Below are positions 47,546 through 58,361 of a stretch of DNA of 64,000 bases, in pieces. This DNA is from Mikania micrantha (Eukaryota; Streptophyta; Magnoliopsida; Asterales; Asteraceae). A program made the translations under genes and the position numbers. Under the pieces are notes generated by a model that searched no databases, was not told where the DNA came from, and saw nothing but the letters and a program-made list of their open reading frames with translations. How positions within the stretch are numbered: the first letter of the stretch is position 1; the number at the start of each line of letters is the position of its first letter. The DNA lies in the NCBI GenBank assembly GCA_009363875.1, contig CM018685.1:64460593-64524592 (forward strand). Direction: 5' to 3'.

Positions 47546-49672
47546 TGTAACCTCCGGTTACTATTCAACATTTTAAAATAATATCAGAGTTGGTCCCAGC
47601 AAATTAACACGTATTTTTAAAACCTTGTCTGACCCTCTTTATTTAATAATATTAAACAAAGTTTAACGCAAACGCAAACGTGTCACACATTTTACAATAC
47701 TTATTTACATAAGTAAGTTTAAACCAAAATTTCAAACGTTTGCAACAAGGTTTGTTCGATTCCTACTCCACCTCGATCCTTACAGCCGTGTGCGTCATTT
47801 TTGACCTACAAACATCACACAATAATTCCCATTAGTTCATAAGAACTAAGTAAGTAAACCCCAATGGTTTCTTAACAATAAAATGTAAAAATACATTTTT
47901 CACAATCAACGTTCAACTGAGTCATTTCTATTCGAATTGACTCTCACAATATAAAATATCACATTACCAATCATCAACTATTGCTCACAATAGTTTAATC
48001 AATATTACACTATGGGGTTCACATTCCTGTGCTTCCACCATAGCCAAATGCCAGCACCTCTGGCTATCCACCATTGTGGAGTCATAAATAATTCAAGTCT
48101 TAAGATGTTCACCAACCGGTACTTCCATCTAAGACAATTGACAGCACCTCTGTCTATCCACCATTGTGGAGTCATATATAATTCAAGTCTTAAGATGTTC
48201 ACCCACCGGTACTTCCATCTAAGACAATTGCCAGCACCTCTGGCTATCCACCATTGTGGAGTCATATATAATTCAATCAAATTACTATGATGTTCACCCA
48301 CCGGTACTTCCATCATAGAATTCCCACACTATTATTCACCAAGGTATTGGATTTATCATAGGTTGCTGAACTTTTATTGTTCAACATTTCCCTATTACCA
48401 ATGCCATATTTATCATTTAATTCATTCAACAACAAAATTCAATATTTATTATGTGATGTCATAGTTGTGGGATTACTTACCTTAATCAGATAAGGGATTA
48501 GCAACTGCAGGCTCCTTTCCTGCTCTATGACTAGTGGTTTGATTTCCACTACCACCACCTAGTTGCAAAATACATATATACAACTAGTTTCAACACATAT
48601 AACACATACAATCAAGTTCAACACACTTGACTGATTTGACTTGCTCAAAGTCAATTTATCACATAACTGACTCTATCTTACTACGTTTAGCAAGTTTTAG
48701 TCAATTATCACACTTATTCATATTTCATGCCTTCCCAAGCAATTTATCAAATAATTGATGTTCATTATATTAGTTACGATCTTTAACTATTTTTATTATT
48801 CAATTTTTATTTTAAGATCATAACTATTAATAATTTTAACATCAATTCATCAAAATCATCATTTAATCTATGGATTATAATCCATAATTTATTTAAAATC
48901 ATATTCAACCCATCCTGCTAGTTATCCTACCATGATATGGGTTTCATAACAACCGGACATTATCCCGGCTTCAAAACGAAGATTTCACCGTCAAAATATC
49001 AAGTTCTTCGTTTCTAACAATCCCTAGTTATCAACTAGGCAATAATCAATACCCATAATCATATTATTACAATCAAAACTAGATTTAATCCACACAATAT
49101 TAAACTAGTAGGATAAAACAAACCGTTACTTGATCTGACGGATTTCTATGGTTACAACAACGATCAGGACTTGAAAACACGTTCCTATACGCGATCTGGA
49201 TGATTAAAAGCCTTTAAATTGAGGGTTTTGGACTTAAAACTGGTGGTTCTTCGTTTGGGAGGAAGAACAGGTCGAAAAAGTATAAAAAAATGATACTTCC
49301 GATGAAATCTGATCGTTTAAACCAACTTAAACCGACATATGTCCTGGGGCGCATCGCCCCAACTGGGTGCATCCCGCCAGGCGTACCGCCCCACGTCACC
49401 AGCGTCATCATTTTTGATTTTTAACTTCGTTTCGCGATTCCGGGAGCATACGAACTCCGTTTTGCGCACGGTTTTCGCCCACGTTCATCATTTTTCACAT
49501 ACTATCAATCCCCAATAACAAAAGTTACTAAATCCTCGTGGATTTCAAGCACAACCAAATGTGCTTTTGCCATTAATGACGTAATTCTTACATATTTTCA
49601 AATCACAACAACCACAATCGTTTGATTAACAATTATTCACACTACATTCATTATTAAAAACCGGTTGTTACA
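47546..49672 (-). repeat. 3' LTR of the Tekay-type chromovirus
   Basis: This 2127-bp LTR (TGTAAC...GTTACA) is the 3' LTR relative to the minus-strand polyprotein. It equals the other LTR (54587-56713) in length, and I noticed only seven differences by eye. The outer 5 bp is CTTAG (47541-47545). It contains a 90-bp triple tandem repeat (about 48050-48310) and a GC-rich segment near 49340-49400. Confidence 0.95.
48050..48310. repeat. 90-bp tandem repeat in the 3' LTR (three copies)
   Basis: Units starting CCAGCACCTCTGGCTATCC lie at 48051, 48141 and 48231 (the middle one begins ACAGCACCTCTGTC). Each includes CATTGTGGAGTCATA and CACCGGTACTTCCATC. The same array occurs in the other LTR at 55093-55353. 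Because 90 is divisible by three, a 103-codon frame stays open across it by chance. Confidence 0.95.
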
Positions 49673-49690
49673 AATCTCCCCTCCTTACAA
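49673..49690 (-). other. Polypurine tract of the retrotransposon
   Basis: On the minus strand GTAAGGAGGGGAGATT directly precedes the 3' LTR start. This is the expected plus-strand priming site. It lies just beyond the polyprotein stop codon. Confidence 0.85.
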
Positions 49691-49711
49691 AGGTTTCGTC
49701 CCCGAAACCGA

Positions 49712-52700
49712 TTAAACCTCAAAAAGGAAAGGATAATACTTTCTCATTTCGTTTTCTGACTCCCACGTAATTTCAGAACCGGTTCTATTTTTCCACTGAA
49801 CCTTCACCTGGCTCAATGATTTATTTCTAAGTTGCTTGACTTTTCGGTCAAGTATTGCCACTGGCTTTTCCACATAATTCAACTTGTCATCAATTTCTAT
49901 ATCTTCCAGTGGTACGTACGCAGATTCATCTGCTAAACATTTTCGTAAGTAAGAAACGTGGAACGTATTATGTATTCCACTTAACTCTTCAGGTAGCTCT
50001 AGGCGATAAGCAACTTCACCAACACGAGCTATGATTTTAAATGGTCCAATAAAGCGTGGACTTAACTTTCCTCGCTTACGAAAACGTATAACACCTTTCC
50101 ATGGTGAGACTTTTAACAACACAAAATCTCCTACCTGGAATTCAATGGGCCTTCTACGCTTGTCAGCGTATGATTTCTGACGGTCTTGAGCCGCCTTCAG
50201 ATGGCCACGGATCTGATCTATCCGTTCATTGGTAGCTTTAACAACATTTTTGTGTGCGAGTTCACGCTGCCCAACTTCTCCCCAACAAACGGGAGTTCGA
50301 CATTTTCTCCCATATAGCATCTCATAAGGAGGCATTCCAATGCTGGAATGATAACTATTATTATACGAGAACTCTGCTAAAGGTAGATAATCATCCCAAC
50401 TGCCCCCAAAGTCAATAATGCACGCCCGTAACATATCCTCCAGGGTCTGAATGGTTCTTTCACTTTGTCCATCAGTCTGAGGATGATACGCAGTGCTTAA
50501 CAGCGGTTTTGTTCCTAATTCTTCCTGAAAATTTCTCCAAAATCGAGAAGTAAATCGAGTATCTCGATCAGAGATAATGGTTACAGGCACACCATGACGA
50601 GACACAATTTCTCGTACATATATCTCTGCCATTTTATCAGAAGAATAGGTCTCACGAATGGGCAAGAAATGAGCACTCTTAGTCAATCTATCCACAATGA
50701 CCCAAATCGTATCACATCCCTTCCTTGTTCTAGGAAGTTTAGTAATTAAGTCCATTGTGATATGTTCCCATTTCCACATTGGGATTTCCAATGGTTGCAA
50801 CTTACCATAAGGTTTCTGGTGCTCTGCTTTTACCTGCATACAAGTCAAACATTTCGACACATGTTTAACCACATCTCGTTTCATACCTGGCCACCAATAG
50901 TTCACCCGAAGGTCACGATACATTTTAGTAGCCCCAGGATGAATTGAGTACTTTGACTTGTGCGCTTCTTCCAACAATGCAGACTTAAGTGGACAAGTGG
51001 GAGGTATCCACACTCGACCCCACCTAGTCTTTAAACCACGACTATCTTCATCAAGATTATGAGCTTGCCCTTTAATCCTGTCACGTTTCCAATTTTCTTC
51101 CTTTAAAGCCTCAGTCTGGGCTTCCTTGATCTGTTCAATTAGCCCTGAAGTAATCACAAGCTGCATAGCTTTCACTTTAATTGGTTCATACTCTTCCTTC
51201 CTACTCAAGGCATCTGCCACTACATTTGCTTTACCAGGATGATAAAGAATTTCACAATCATAGTCCTTGAGTAATTCCAGCCATCGTCTTTGCCTCATAT
51301 TCAATTCCTTCTGAGTGAAGAAATATTTCAAGCTCTTATGATCTGTGTAAATGGTACACTTTACACCGTACAAATAATGCCTCCAGATTTTTAAGGCAAA
51401 TACGACTGCTGCAAGTTCTAAATCATGAATAGGATAATTAATTTCATGGGTTTTCAGTTGTCTTGAGGCATAAGCAATCACCTTGCCTCGTTGCATAAGA
51501 ACACAACCCAGACCAAGATAAGAAGCATCAGAATATACCACAAAATCATCAGGACCATCTGGTAATGTCAATACCGGCGCCTGAGTTAATTTGGACTTTA
51601 ATTCTTGGAATGCTTTCTCTTGGTCATCACCCCACACAAACTTAACATCTTTTCTTGTAAGTTTGGTTAAAGATGAAGCAATCTTGGCAAAGTCTTGAAT
51701 GAATCTACGATAATAACCAGCTAAGCCAAGAAAACTTCTGACATCAGTTGGACTTTTGGGTAGACTCCAATTGGTCACCGCTTGAATTTTAGAAGGATCA
51801 ACAAGAATGCCATCTGCATTTATCACATGTCCAAGAAATTGGACTTCATGCAACCAAAAGGCACATTTAGAAAATTTAGCATATAACTTCTCTCTACGGA
51901 GAGTTTCAAGTACCTCCCGTAAGTGACACGCATGATCACCTTCATTCTTGGAATAAACAAGAATATCATCAATAAAAACAATAACAGATCGATCCAACAT
52001 GGGACGACATACCCGATTCATCAAGTCCATGAATGCAGCCGGTGCATTAGTCAGCCCAAAAGACATGACAAGAAATTCGTAATGACCATATCGGGTTCGA
52101 AACGCTGTTTTAGGAATATCTTCTTCCCTAACTTTAATTTGGTGATAACCCGACCTAAGATCAATTTTAGAGAACCAAGAAGCCCCTTGTAACTGATCAA
52201 AAAGATCATCGATCCGAGGCAAAGGATATTTGTTTTTCACCGTCACTTTATTAAGCTCTCGATAATCAATACACATACGAAAACTTCCGTCCTTCTTTTT
52301 AACAAAAAGAACTGGAGCACCCCAAGGCGAGATGCTTGGACGAATAAAACCTTTATCGAGAAGATCCTGCAATTGAGTCATCAACTCTTGCAATTCAGAC
52401 GGTGCTAAACGATAAGGAGCTTTTGCTATAGGCTTGGCCCCTGGAATAAGATCGATTCTAAACTCAACATCCCTATCAGAGGGGATTCCCGGTAAATCAT
52501 CCGGAAAAACATCAGGAAAATCCCTAACAATCGGGACATCCTCCAATTCCTTTACTGGTTTCTCAGCATTAATAACATAAGCTAAGAAGGATTGGCCCCC
52601 ATGATTCATATATTTCATGGCTTTGACCAAAGAACACAAAACAACCCCTCCACGTTTTTCTCCTTGGATGGACAATTCATAACCACTAGGGGTTATCAAT

Positions 52701-54160
52701 TGTATAACTTTGCGATTGCAAAGAATATTGGCTTTATAAGAAGATAGCCAATCCATTCCAATAACAACATCAAACTCCCCCAATACCATGGGTATTAAAT
52801 CAACAACATAATCTTCGTTATTGATCGTAAGCTTACAGTTTCGATAAATATCAAACACACGAAAACTCTTAGAATCAGCAACCTCTACTTCTAACGGTAC
52901 AGGCAACTTTTCTAAGACAAAAGATGGATGATGCACAAATTTTATAGACACAAAAGATCGATTGGCTCCAGAATCAAATAACACATAAGCAGGTATTGAG
53001 TTAACAAAGAAGGTACCTGTCACCACATCAGACGTGACTTTAGCCTCCTCTGCTGATATCTGGAAAGCTCTCCCTTTTGGTTTGGGCGCTTTCGGTTTCT
53101 TTCCCGAGCCTTGAGATTTAAACGATCGGTTATCATCATTAATTGGTACTGCCCTCTTAAGTTCAGGGCACTCACTCCTCCTATGACCTGGCTTATAACA
53201 ATGATAGCACAGACTGGGAGAGCTCAAACACTGGGTTGCCAAATGTCCCGGCTTCCCACATTTATAGCAGACAACAGGCCTAGCACGACACTCCCCCGCG
53301 TGCATCCTCCCACAATTGGGACAAGTTTTAGTAAAAACAGGCTTTTTAAACGATTTGGCAAACTTTGCCTTTTTAGACGAACCTGTTTCTGTTTCAGCCT
53401 TTCGTTTATCTCCGCGATCTTCTTGTCGTTTCAGTTCCAATTCCCGTTCTCGGGCACAATTGATCAACTCATTAAGTGTCTCACACTTAGAAGGCGTGAG
53501 AAACTCCCGGTACTTCGTGTTCAACATTGTATGATACCGGTTTATCCACATCCTTTCAGTTTGAAGAAGATCCGGACAAAATTTAGCTTTATCGAAGAAA
53601 ATGGCAGTGATGGTATCAATACTTTCATCTTTCTGCTGTAGATGCAGAAACTCCTCAGTAATACGATCAATAGCGGCTTGAGGACAAAACCGCTTCAAGA
53701 AAAGTTCTTTAAACTGGGCCCACGTCAGCCCTTTTATTTCATCTCTGCCTTTTTCCTTCCTCAACAATTCCCACCAATCTTTGGCACGATCTTTCAACTG
53801 ATTACCAGCAAACATGACCTCATCAGTCGGGTCACAATGACTAGTTTCAAACGTACTTTCAATATCAGATATCCAACGCTGGCTAATCAAGGGATCTACC
53901 TCCCCTTTAAACTCAGCTGGCTTACAAGCCATAAATTCTTTAAAAGTAGTTGTCTTAGAAGATTGTTTCATCTCCACTCCAGTTTCAAATTCAGACAACT
54001 CTTGATGAATGAACTCTTTTAAGGAAGACTTAATTTCATCAATATATGTGGGCAAAGCAGCTTCAAAAGCCTTTGCCACCTCTTCCTTCACCATTATTTG
54101 AGTTTCAGTGAGTTCCACCTTCTCACTGCTATTCACACCAGATGTATGTTCCTCAGCCAT
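49712..54160 (-). CDS. Gag-Pol polyprotein, Tekay/Del chromovirus
   Basis: A single 1482-residue frame encodes the retrotransposon particle and enzymes. Order by residue: gag (about 75-250, with WISDIESTFE and WWELL); three zinc knuckles, CPNCGRMHAGEC at 280-291, CYKCGKPGHLATQC at 298-311 and CYHCYKPGHRRSEC at 318-331; aspartic protease with DSGA at 396-399; reverse transcriptase about 610-790 with FIDDILVYSK at 729; RNase H about 870-990 (YSDAS, TDHKSL); integrase with zinc ligands H1067, H1074, C1104 and C1107, and catalytic D1137, D1198 and E1234 (35 residues between the last two, the D,D-35-E rule). The C-terminus (FHVSYLRK, then VKVQWKNRTGSEITWESE) is the divergent chromodomain-like tail of the Tekay/Del clade, thought to steer integration to heterochromatin. 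All key residues are present. The ATG at 54160 fits the gag start, about 410 nt after the primer-binding site. Confidence 0.96.
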   Translation of the reverse strand: MAEEHTSGVNSSEKVELTETQIMVKEEVAKAFEAALPTYIDEIKSSLKEFIHQELSEFETGVEMKQSSKTTTFKEFMACKPAEFKGEVDPLISQRWISDIESTFETSHCDPTDEVMFAGNQLKDRAKDWWELLRKEKGRDEIKGLTWAQFKELFLKRFCPQAAIDRITEEFLHLQQKDESIDTITAIFFDKAKFCPDLLQTERMWINRYHTMLNTKYREFLTPSKCETLNELINCARERELELKRQEDRGDKRKAETETGSSKKAKFAKSFKKPVFTKTCPNCGRMHAGECRARPVVCYKCGKPGHLATQCLSSPSLCYHCYKPGHRRSECPELKRAVPINDDNRSFKSQGSGKKPKAPKPKGRAFQISAEEAKVTSDVVTGTFFVNSIPAYVLFDSGANRSFVSIKFVHHPSFVLEKLPVPLEVEVADSKSFRVFDIYRNCKLTINNEDYVVDLIPMVLGEFDVVIGMDWLSSYKANILCNRKVIQLITPSGYELSIQGEKRGGVVLCSLVKAMKYMNHGGQSFLAYVINAEKPVKELEDVPIVRDFPDVFPDDLPGIPSDRDVEFRIDLIPGAKPIAKAPYRLAPSELQELMTQLQDLLDKGFIRPSISPWGAPVLFVKKKDGSFRMCIDYRELNKVTVKNKYPLPRIDDLFDQLQGASWFSKIDLRSGYHQIKVREEDIPKTAFRTRYGHYEFLVMSFGLTNAPAAFMDLMNRVCRPMLDRSVIVFIDDILVYSKNEGDHACHLREVLETLRREKLYAKFSKCAFWLHEVQFLGHVINADGILVDPSKIQAVTNWSLPKSPTDVRSFLGLAGYYRRFIQDFAKIASSLTKLTRKDVKFVWGDDQEKAFQELKSKLTQAPVLTLPDGPDDFVVYSDASYLGLGCVLMQRGKVIAYASRQLKTHEINYPIHDLELAAVVFALKIWRHYLYGVKCTIYTDHKSLKYFFTQKELNMRQRRWLELLKDYDCEILYHPGKANVVADALSRKEEYEPIKVKAMQLVITSGLIEQIKEAQTEALKEENWKRDRIKGQAHNLDEDSRGLKTRWGRVWIPPTCPLKSALLEEAHKSKYSIHPGATKMYRDLRVNYWWPGMKRDVVKHVSKCLTCMQVKAEHQKPYGKLQPLEIPMWKWEHITMDLITKLPRTRKGCDTIWVIVDRLTKSAHFLPIRETYSSDKMAEIYVREIVSRHGVPVTIISDRDTRFTSRFWRNFQEELGTKPLLSTAYHPQTDGQSERTIQTLEDMLRACIIDFGGSWDDYLPLAEFSYNNSYHSSIGMPPYEMLYGRKCRTPVCWGEVGQRELAHKNVVKATNERIDQIRGHLKAAQDRQKSYADKRRRPIEFQVGDFVLLKVSPWKGVIRFRKRGKLSPRFIGPFKIIARVGEVAYRLELPEELSGIHNTFHVSYLRKCLADESAYVPLEDIEIDDKLNYVEKPVAILDRKVKQLRNKSLSQVKVQWKNRTGSEITWESENEMRKYYPFLFEV

Positions 54161-54570
54161 TCGTGGCTGAAATCATATAATTAAACAATCAGTATCATGT
54201 ATTCACAATATTTAATAATCTTGTACTTATATAGTACATAATCACCTTACTTAATATTCAAAATCATGATACAATCTGACTTAATTAAGGAAACGTTTAT
54301 GTCCTAAACATTTCATTATACTGGCCAGGCATAATAACATGTTTATCACACACTCGTGCCCTTAATTTCCTCATCTCATTTCATAATTGAGAAGTTCGGT
54401 TCACACAATTTATACACACAACAAGGTGTATATATACAATTCAATACATAAATACTGACCTCATACCTCCGGCTTAATGATCGAGGCTTGAATCGAACAT
54501 TTAATCACATATCAAGAGCATAAGATTTGAGTTCAAGTGTGTTTCCAACACTTGAATCCCTCAAACCAAT

Positions 54571-54582
54571 GCTCTGATACCA
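54571..54582 (-). other. Primer-binding site (initiator Met tRNA)
   Basis: On the minus strand TGGTATCAGAGC lies four bases inside the 5' LTR. It is complementary to the 3' end of plant initiator methionine tRNA, the usual primer for gypsy reverse transcription. Confidence 0.95.
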
Positions 54583-54586
54583 GCTT

Positions 54587-56713
54587 TGTAACCCCCGGTT
54601 ACTATTCAACATTTTAAAATAATATCAGAGTTGGTCCCAGCAAATTAACACGTATTTTTAAAACCTTGTCTGACCCTCTTTATTTAATAATATTAAACAA
54701 AGTTTAACGCAAACGCAAACGTGTCACACATTTTACAATACTTATTTACATAAGTAAGTTTAAACCAAAATTTCAAACGTTTGCAACAAGGTTTGTTCGA
54801 TTCCTACTCCACCTCGATCCTTACAGCCGTGTGCGTCATTTTTGACCTACAAACATCACACAATAATTCCCATTAGTTCATAAGAACTAAGTAAGTAAAC
54901 CCCAATGGTTTCTTAACAATAAAATGTAAAAATACATTTTTCACAATCAACGTTCAACTGAGTCATTTCTATTCGAATTGACTCTCACAATATAAAATAT
55001 CACATTATCAATCATCAACTATTGCTCACAATAGTTTAATCAATATTACACTATGGGGTTCACATTCCTGTGCTTCCACCATAGCCAAATGCCAGCACCT
55101 CTGGCTATCCACCATTGTGGAGTCATAAATAATTCAAGTCTTAAGATGTTCACCAACCGGTACTTCCATCTAAGACAATTGACAGCACCTCTGTCTATCC
55201 ACCATTGTGGAGTCATATATAATTCAAGTCTTAAGATGTTCACCCACCGGTACTTCCATCTAAGACAATTGCCAGCACCTCTGGCTATCCACCATTGTGG
55301 AGTCATATATAATTCAATCAAATTACTATGATGTTCACCCACCGGTACTTCCATCATAGAATTCCCACACTATTATTCACCAAGGTATTGGATTTATCAT
55401 AGGTTGCTGAACTTTTATTGTTCAACATTTCCCTATTACCAATGCCATATTTATCATTTAATTCATTCAACAACAAAATTCAATATTTATTATGTGATGT
55501 CATAGTTGTGGGATTACTTACCTTAATCAGATAAGGGATTAGCAACTGCAGGCTCCTTTCCTGCTCTATGACTAGTGGTTTGATTTCCACTACCACCACC
55601 TAGTTGCAAAATACATATATACAACTAGTTTCAACACATATAACACATACAATCAAGTTCAACACACTTGACTGATTTGACTTGCTCAAAGTCAATTTAT
55701 CACATAACTGACTCTATCTTACTACGTTTAGCAAGTTTTAGTCAATTATCACACTTATTCATATTTCATGCCTTCCCAGGCAATTTATCAAATAATTGAT
55801 GTTCATTATATTAGTTACGATCTTTAACTATTTTTATTATTCAATTTTTATTTTAAGATCATAACTATTAATAATTTTAACATCAATTCATCAAAATCAT
55901 CATTTAATCTATGGATTATAATCCATAATTTATTTAAAATCATATTCAACCCATCCTGCTAGTTATCCTACCATGATATGGGTTTCATAACAACCGGACA
56001 TTATCCCGGCTTCAAAACGAAGATTTCACCGTCAAAATATCAAGTTCTTCGTTTCTAACAATCCCTAGTTATCAACTAGGCAATAATCAATACCCATAAT
56101 CATATTATTACAATCAAAACTAGATTTAATCCACACAATATTAAACTAGTAGGATAAAACAAACCGTTACCTGATCTGACGGATTTCTATGGTTACAACA
56201 ACGATCAGGACTTGAAAACACGTTCCTATACGCGATCTGGATGATTAAAAGCCTTTAAATTGAGGGTTTTGGACTTAAAACTGGTGGTTCTTCGTTTGGG
56301 AGGAAGAACAGGTCGAAAAAGTATAAAAAAATGATACTTCCGATGAAATCTGATCGTTTAAACCAACTTAAACCGACATATGTCCTGGGGCGCATCGCCC
56401 CAACTGGGTGCATCCCGCCAGGCGTACCGCCCCACGTCACCAGCGTCATCATTTTTGATTTTTAACTTCGTTTCGCGATTCCGGGAGCATACGAACTCCG
56501 TTTTGCGCACGGTTTTCGCCCACGTTCATCATTTTTCACATACTATCAATCCCCAATAACAAAAGTTACTAAATCCTCGTGGATTTCAAGCACAACCAAA
56601 TGTGCTCTTGCTATTAATGACGTAATTCTTACATATTTTCAAATCACAACAACCACAATCGTTTGATTAACAATTATTCACACTACATTCATTATTAAAA
56701 AACGGTTGTTACA
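54587..56713 (-). repeat. 5' LTR of the Tekay-type chromovirus
   Basis: This 2127-bp LTR holds the presumed promoter for minus-strand transcription. Differences seen against the 3' LTR include AACCCCCGG for AACCTCCGG, ATTATCAAT for ATTACCAAT, CCCAGGCAA for CCCAAGCAA, and GTGCTCTTGCTATT for GTGCTTTTGCCATT. The CTTAG duplication follows at 56714. Confidence 0.95.
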
Positions 56714-56718
56714 CTTAG

Positions 56719-57152
56719 TATAAATTAATCATTTAATAAAAGTTTACTATTAAATTATTATATGCTAGAACTCAAAATAATCATTTTATAATATTTAAAT
56801 TATTATTACTGATTACTATTTACTATTGAGTGTTTTCTTTATTAAAGTCATCTAATATTCTAATCCATGACTATGGTAGTGTTTGTTTTTTATGAGGTAA
56901 AATGTTTGCAGTCTGCGGACCACATCTGCAGACATCTGTATGAGAAGAGTTGTACCAAATGTCTGCAGTTTGCAAGAAGAAGAGCGTTTGTTTTTAACGC
57001 CTGTTGACTCTTAAAATAAATTGGTGTTGGTGTACGATAGGGGTGATGGGGGTGGCCGATGGTGCTGACCGGCGGCAGCGGGGGTGGGGGGCGGCGGTGG
57101 CCGGCTGGGCTCCGCATGCCACGGGCTCCGGGCCTGCTCTGACACGCGTGTC
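56719..57152. other. Intergenic DNA with CTGCAG-rich repeat stretch
   Basis: The part at 56875-57000 carries TGTTTGTTTTTT and TCTGCAGAC-type motifs similar to 24120-24345, a probable dispersed element. The part at 57040-57150 is abruptly GC-rich (GGCGGCAGCGGGGGTGGGG). No gene is supported. Confidence 0.45.
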
Positions 57153-57560
57153 ATGGGCGTCCCGCCCATAACCATTTTTTTTGTAGGCGTCATGTAGAAT
57201 CTGAACCGAACCACCATCATGGGCGCCCGAACCTAGCTATGGGCGTCCCGAACCTAGCTACGGGAGTCCCGACCTTTTTTTTTTGAAATTTTAATCTGGA
57301 AACGCACTATGGGCGTCCCGCCCATGATGGGAGTTCGGATATGGGCGTCGCGCCTATATACTAATATTAAAAAAAATTAAATTTTTGCCTAAGTTACCGA
57401 CTATGGGCGTCCCGCCCATGATGGGGGTTCGGATATGGGCGCCGCGCCTATATACTAATAATAAAAAATAAATAAAATTTTTGCCTTGGTACCTAGCTAT
57501 GGACGTCCCGACCTACCTACACGGGCGGTGGAATTTTTATATGGGCGTGGACGCCTATAA
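57153..57560. repeat. GC-rich palindromic tandem repeat upstream of the PUF gene
   Basis: The perfect hairpin ATGGGCGTCCCGCCCAT occurs at 57153-57169, 57309-57325 and 57403-57419. From 57308 the sequence is a tandem array of about 95 bp: hairpin, then TGATGGGRGTTCGGATATGGGCG, CGCGCCTATATACTAAT and an A-rich spacer. A degenerate third unit follows at about 57498. GGGCG-rich units in an AT-rich genome suggest a transposon remnant. It ends about 800 bp before the PUF start codon. Confidence 0.85.
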
Positions 57561-57699
57561 AGGCCACGTGAAGATTCATGAATGGTCAAGAACACAGGAC
57601 ATTTGAACATTATTGGAAATTATCTGGTCAAATTGTCCATATTGGGAATTTTCCCATAAAATAATTGTACGAGTTTGGTAAATAAAATAAAATAATTAT

Positions 57700-57711
57700 A
57701 TTTATAAAAAT
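57700..57711 (+). promoter_or_regulatory. Candidate TATA element of the PUF gene
   Basis: ATTTATAAAAATA lies just upstream of a leader-like pyrimidine-rich stretch (CCCTTCAATTCC, CTTCTTCGCCC). The choice rests on shape and position only. Confidence 0.3.
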
Positions 57712-58036
57712 AAAAAAGTTAGCCATCAACCCCTTCAATTCCTGCATAAAAACAGAGTTGACCCTCTAAGCTCTTCCATGCACGTAAACCTATAAACCAA
57801 ATCATCCTCATCAACCCTAATCAGTTTGAATCAAATTTCACAAATCCCTTTGATTCATTCTTCATAATCTCTAACAAAATTTCGAAGAATCTGCATCTCC
57901 TCCTTCTTCGCCCTTTTCGTTTAAATATTCTTCATTTACTATCTAAATTCTTCCTAGATTTCTGAAATTAAAACCACCCTATGACTCACGTGAGATTTAT
58001 CGAGCCTCATACATCGTTCTACTCGAGCAATAACAC

Positions 58037-58180
58037 ATCCGTAAGTTTGATTCAATCTCGCATTTGTATCAATCTTGATAGTTTTATGCACAATGAGGAA
58101 GTTCTCAAGAAATCTCGATTGCATTTGCCCTAGATTGAGTGTATCTCTGTACAAAACATTTGGGTTTTAATACATTTCAG
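58037..58180 (+). other. Possible 5'-UTR intron of the PUF gene
   Basis: ACATCC|GTAAGT at about 58037 and TTAATACATTTCAG ending at 58180 are a good plant donor and acceptor 144 bp apart. They lie within the leader before the start codon at 58362. The pairing is inferred from motif quality alone. Confidence 0.45.
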
Positions 58181-58361
58181 GATTGATTAATTGATTGGTG
58201 AACGAGTTATATTTAGTTTTTGTATATGTGTATAAATTTTTGACTAGTTTAAGGTTCGGGTAATCGGGTGGATCACTTAATATGTGTTAATGTTCAAAGG
58301 TTGTGTCATTTGTGGTGTGTTTTTGGATAATTAGAGTTTTTAAATAGGGTTAGAGAATCAT

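Larger units (their letters stand above)
47546..56713 (-). mobile_element. Full-length Ty3/gypsy chromovirus (Tekay/Del type)
   Basis: This complete 9168-bp LTR retrotransposon lies on the minus strand, with the host duplication CTTAG on both sides (47541-47545 and 56714-56718). It has equal-length LTRs, a tRNA-iMet primer-binding site, a polypurine tract and one uninterrupted gag-pol frame. The LTRs differ at about seven sites (roughly 0.3%). At the commonly used plant rate of 1.3e-8 per site per year that is on the order of 0.1-0.2 million years. No frameshift or stop was seen, so it is structurally autonomous. Whether it is active cannot be told from sequence. Confidence 0.95.

Noticed and set aside
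48050..48310. Regularly spaced repeats resembling a CRISPR array
   Set aside because: The 90-bp units have no unique spacers and lie in a plant retrotransposon LTR.
48005..48316. 103-codon open frame on the minus strand within the LTR (and its copy at 55046-55357)
   Set aside because: It is generated by the 90-bp tandem repeat, whose period is a multiple of three. It has no family resemblance and lies in an LTR.
53111..53641. 176-codon plus-strand open frame
   Set aside because: It is a shadow frame antisense to the retrotransposon gag region; the same goes for frames at 50762, 51923, 53316 and 53642.
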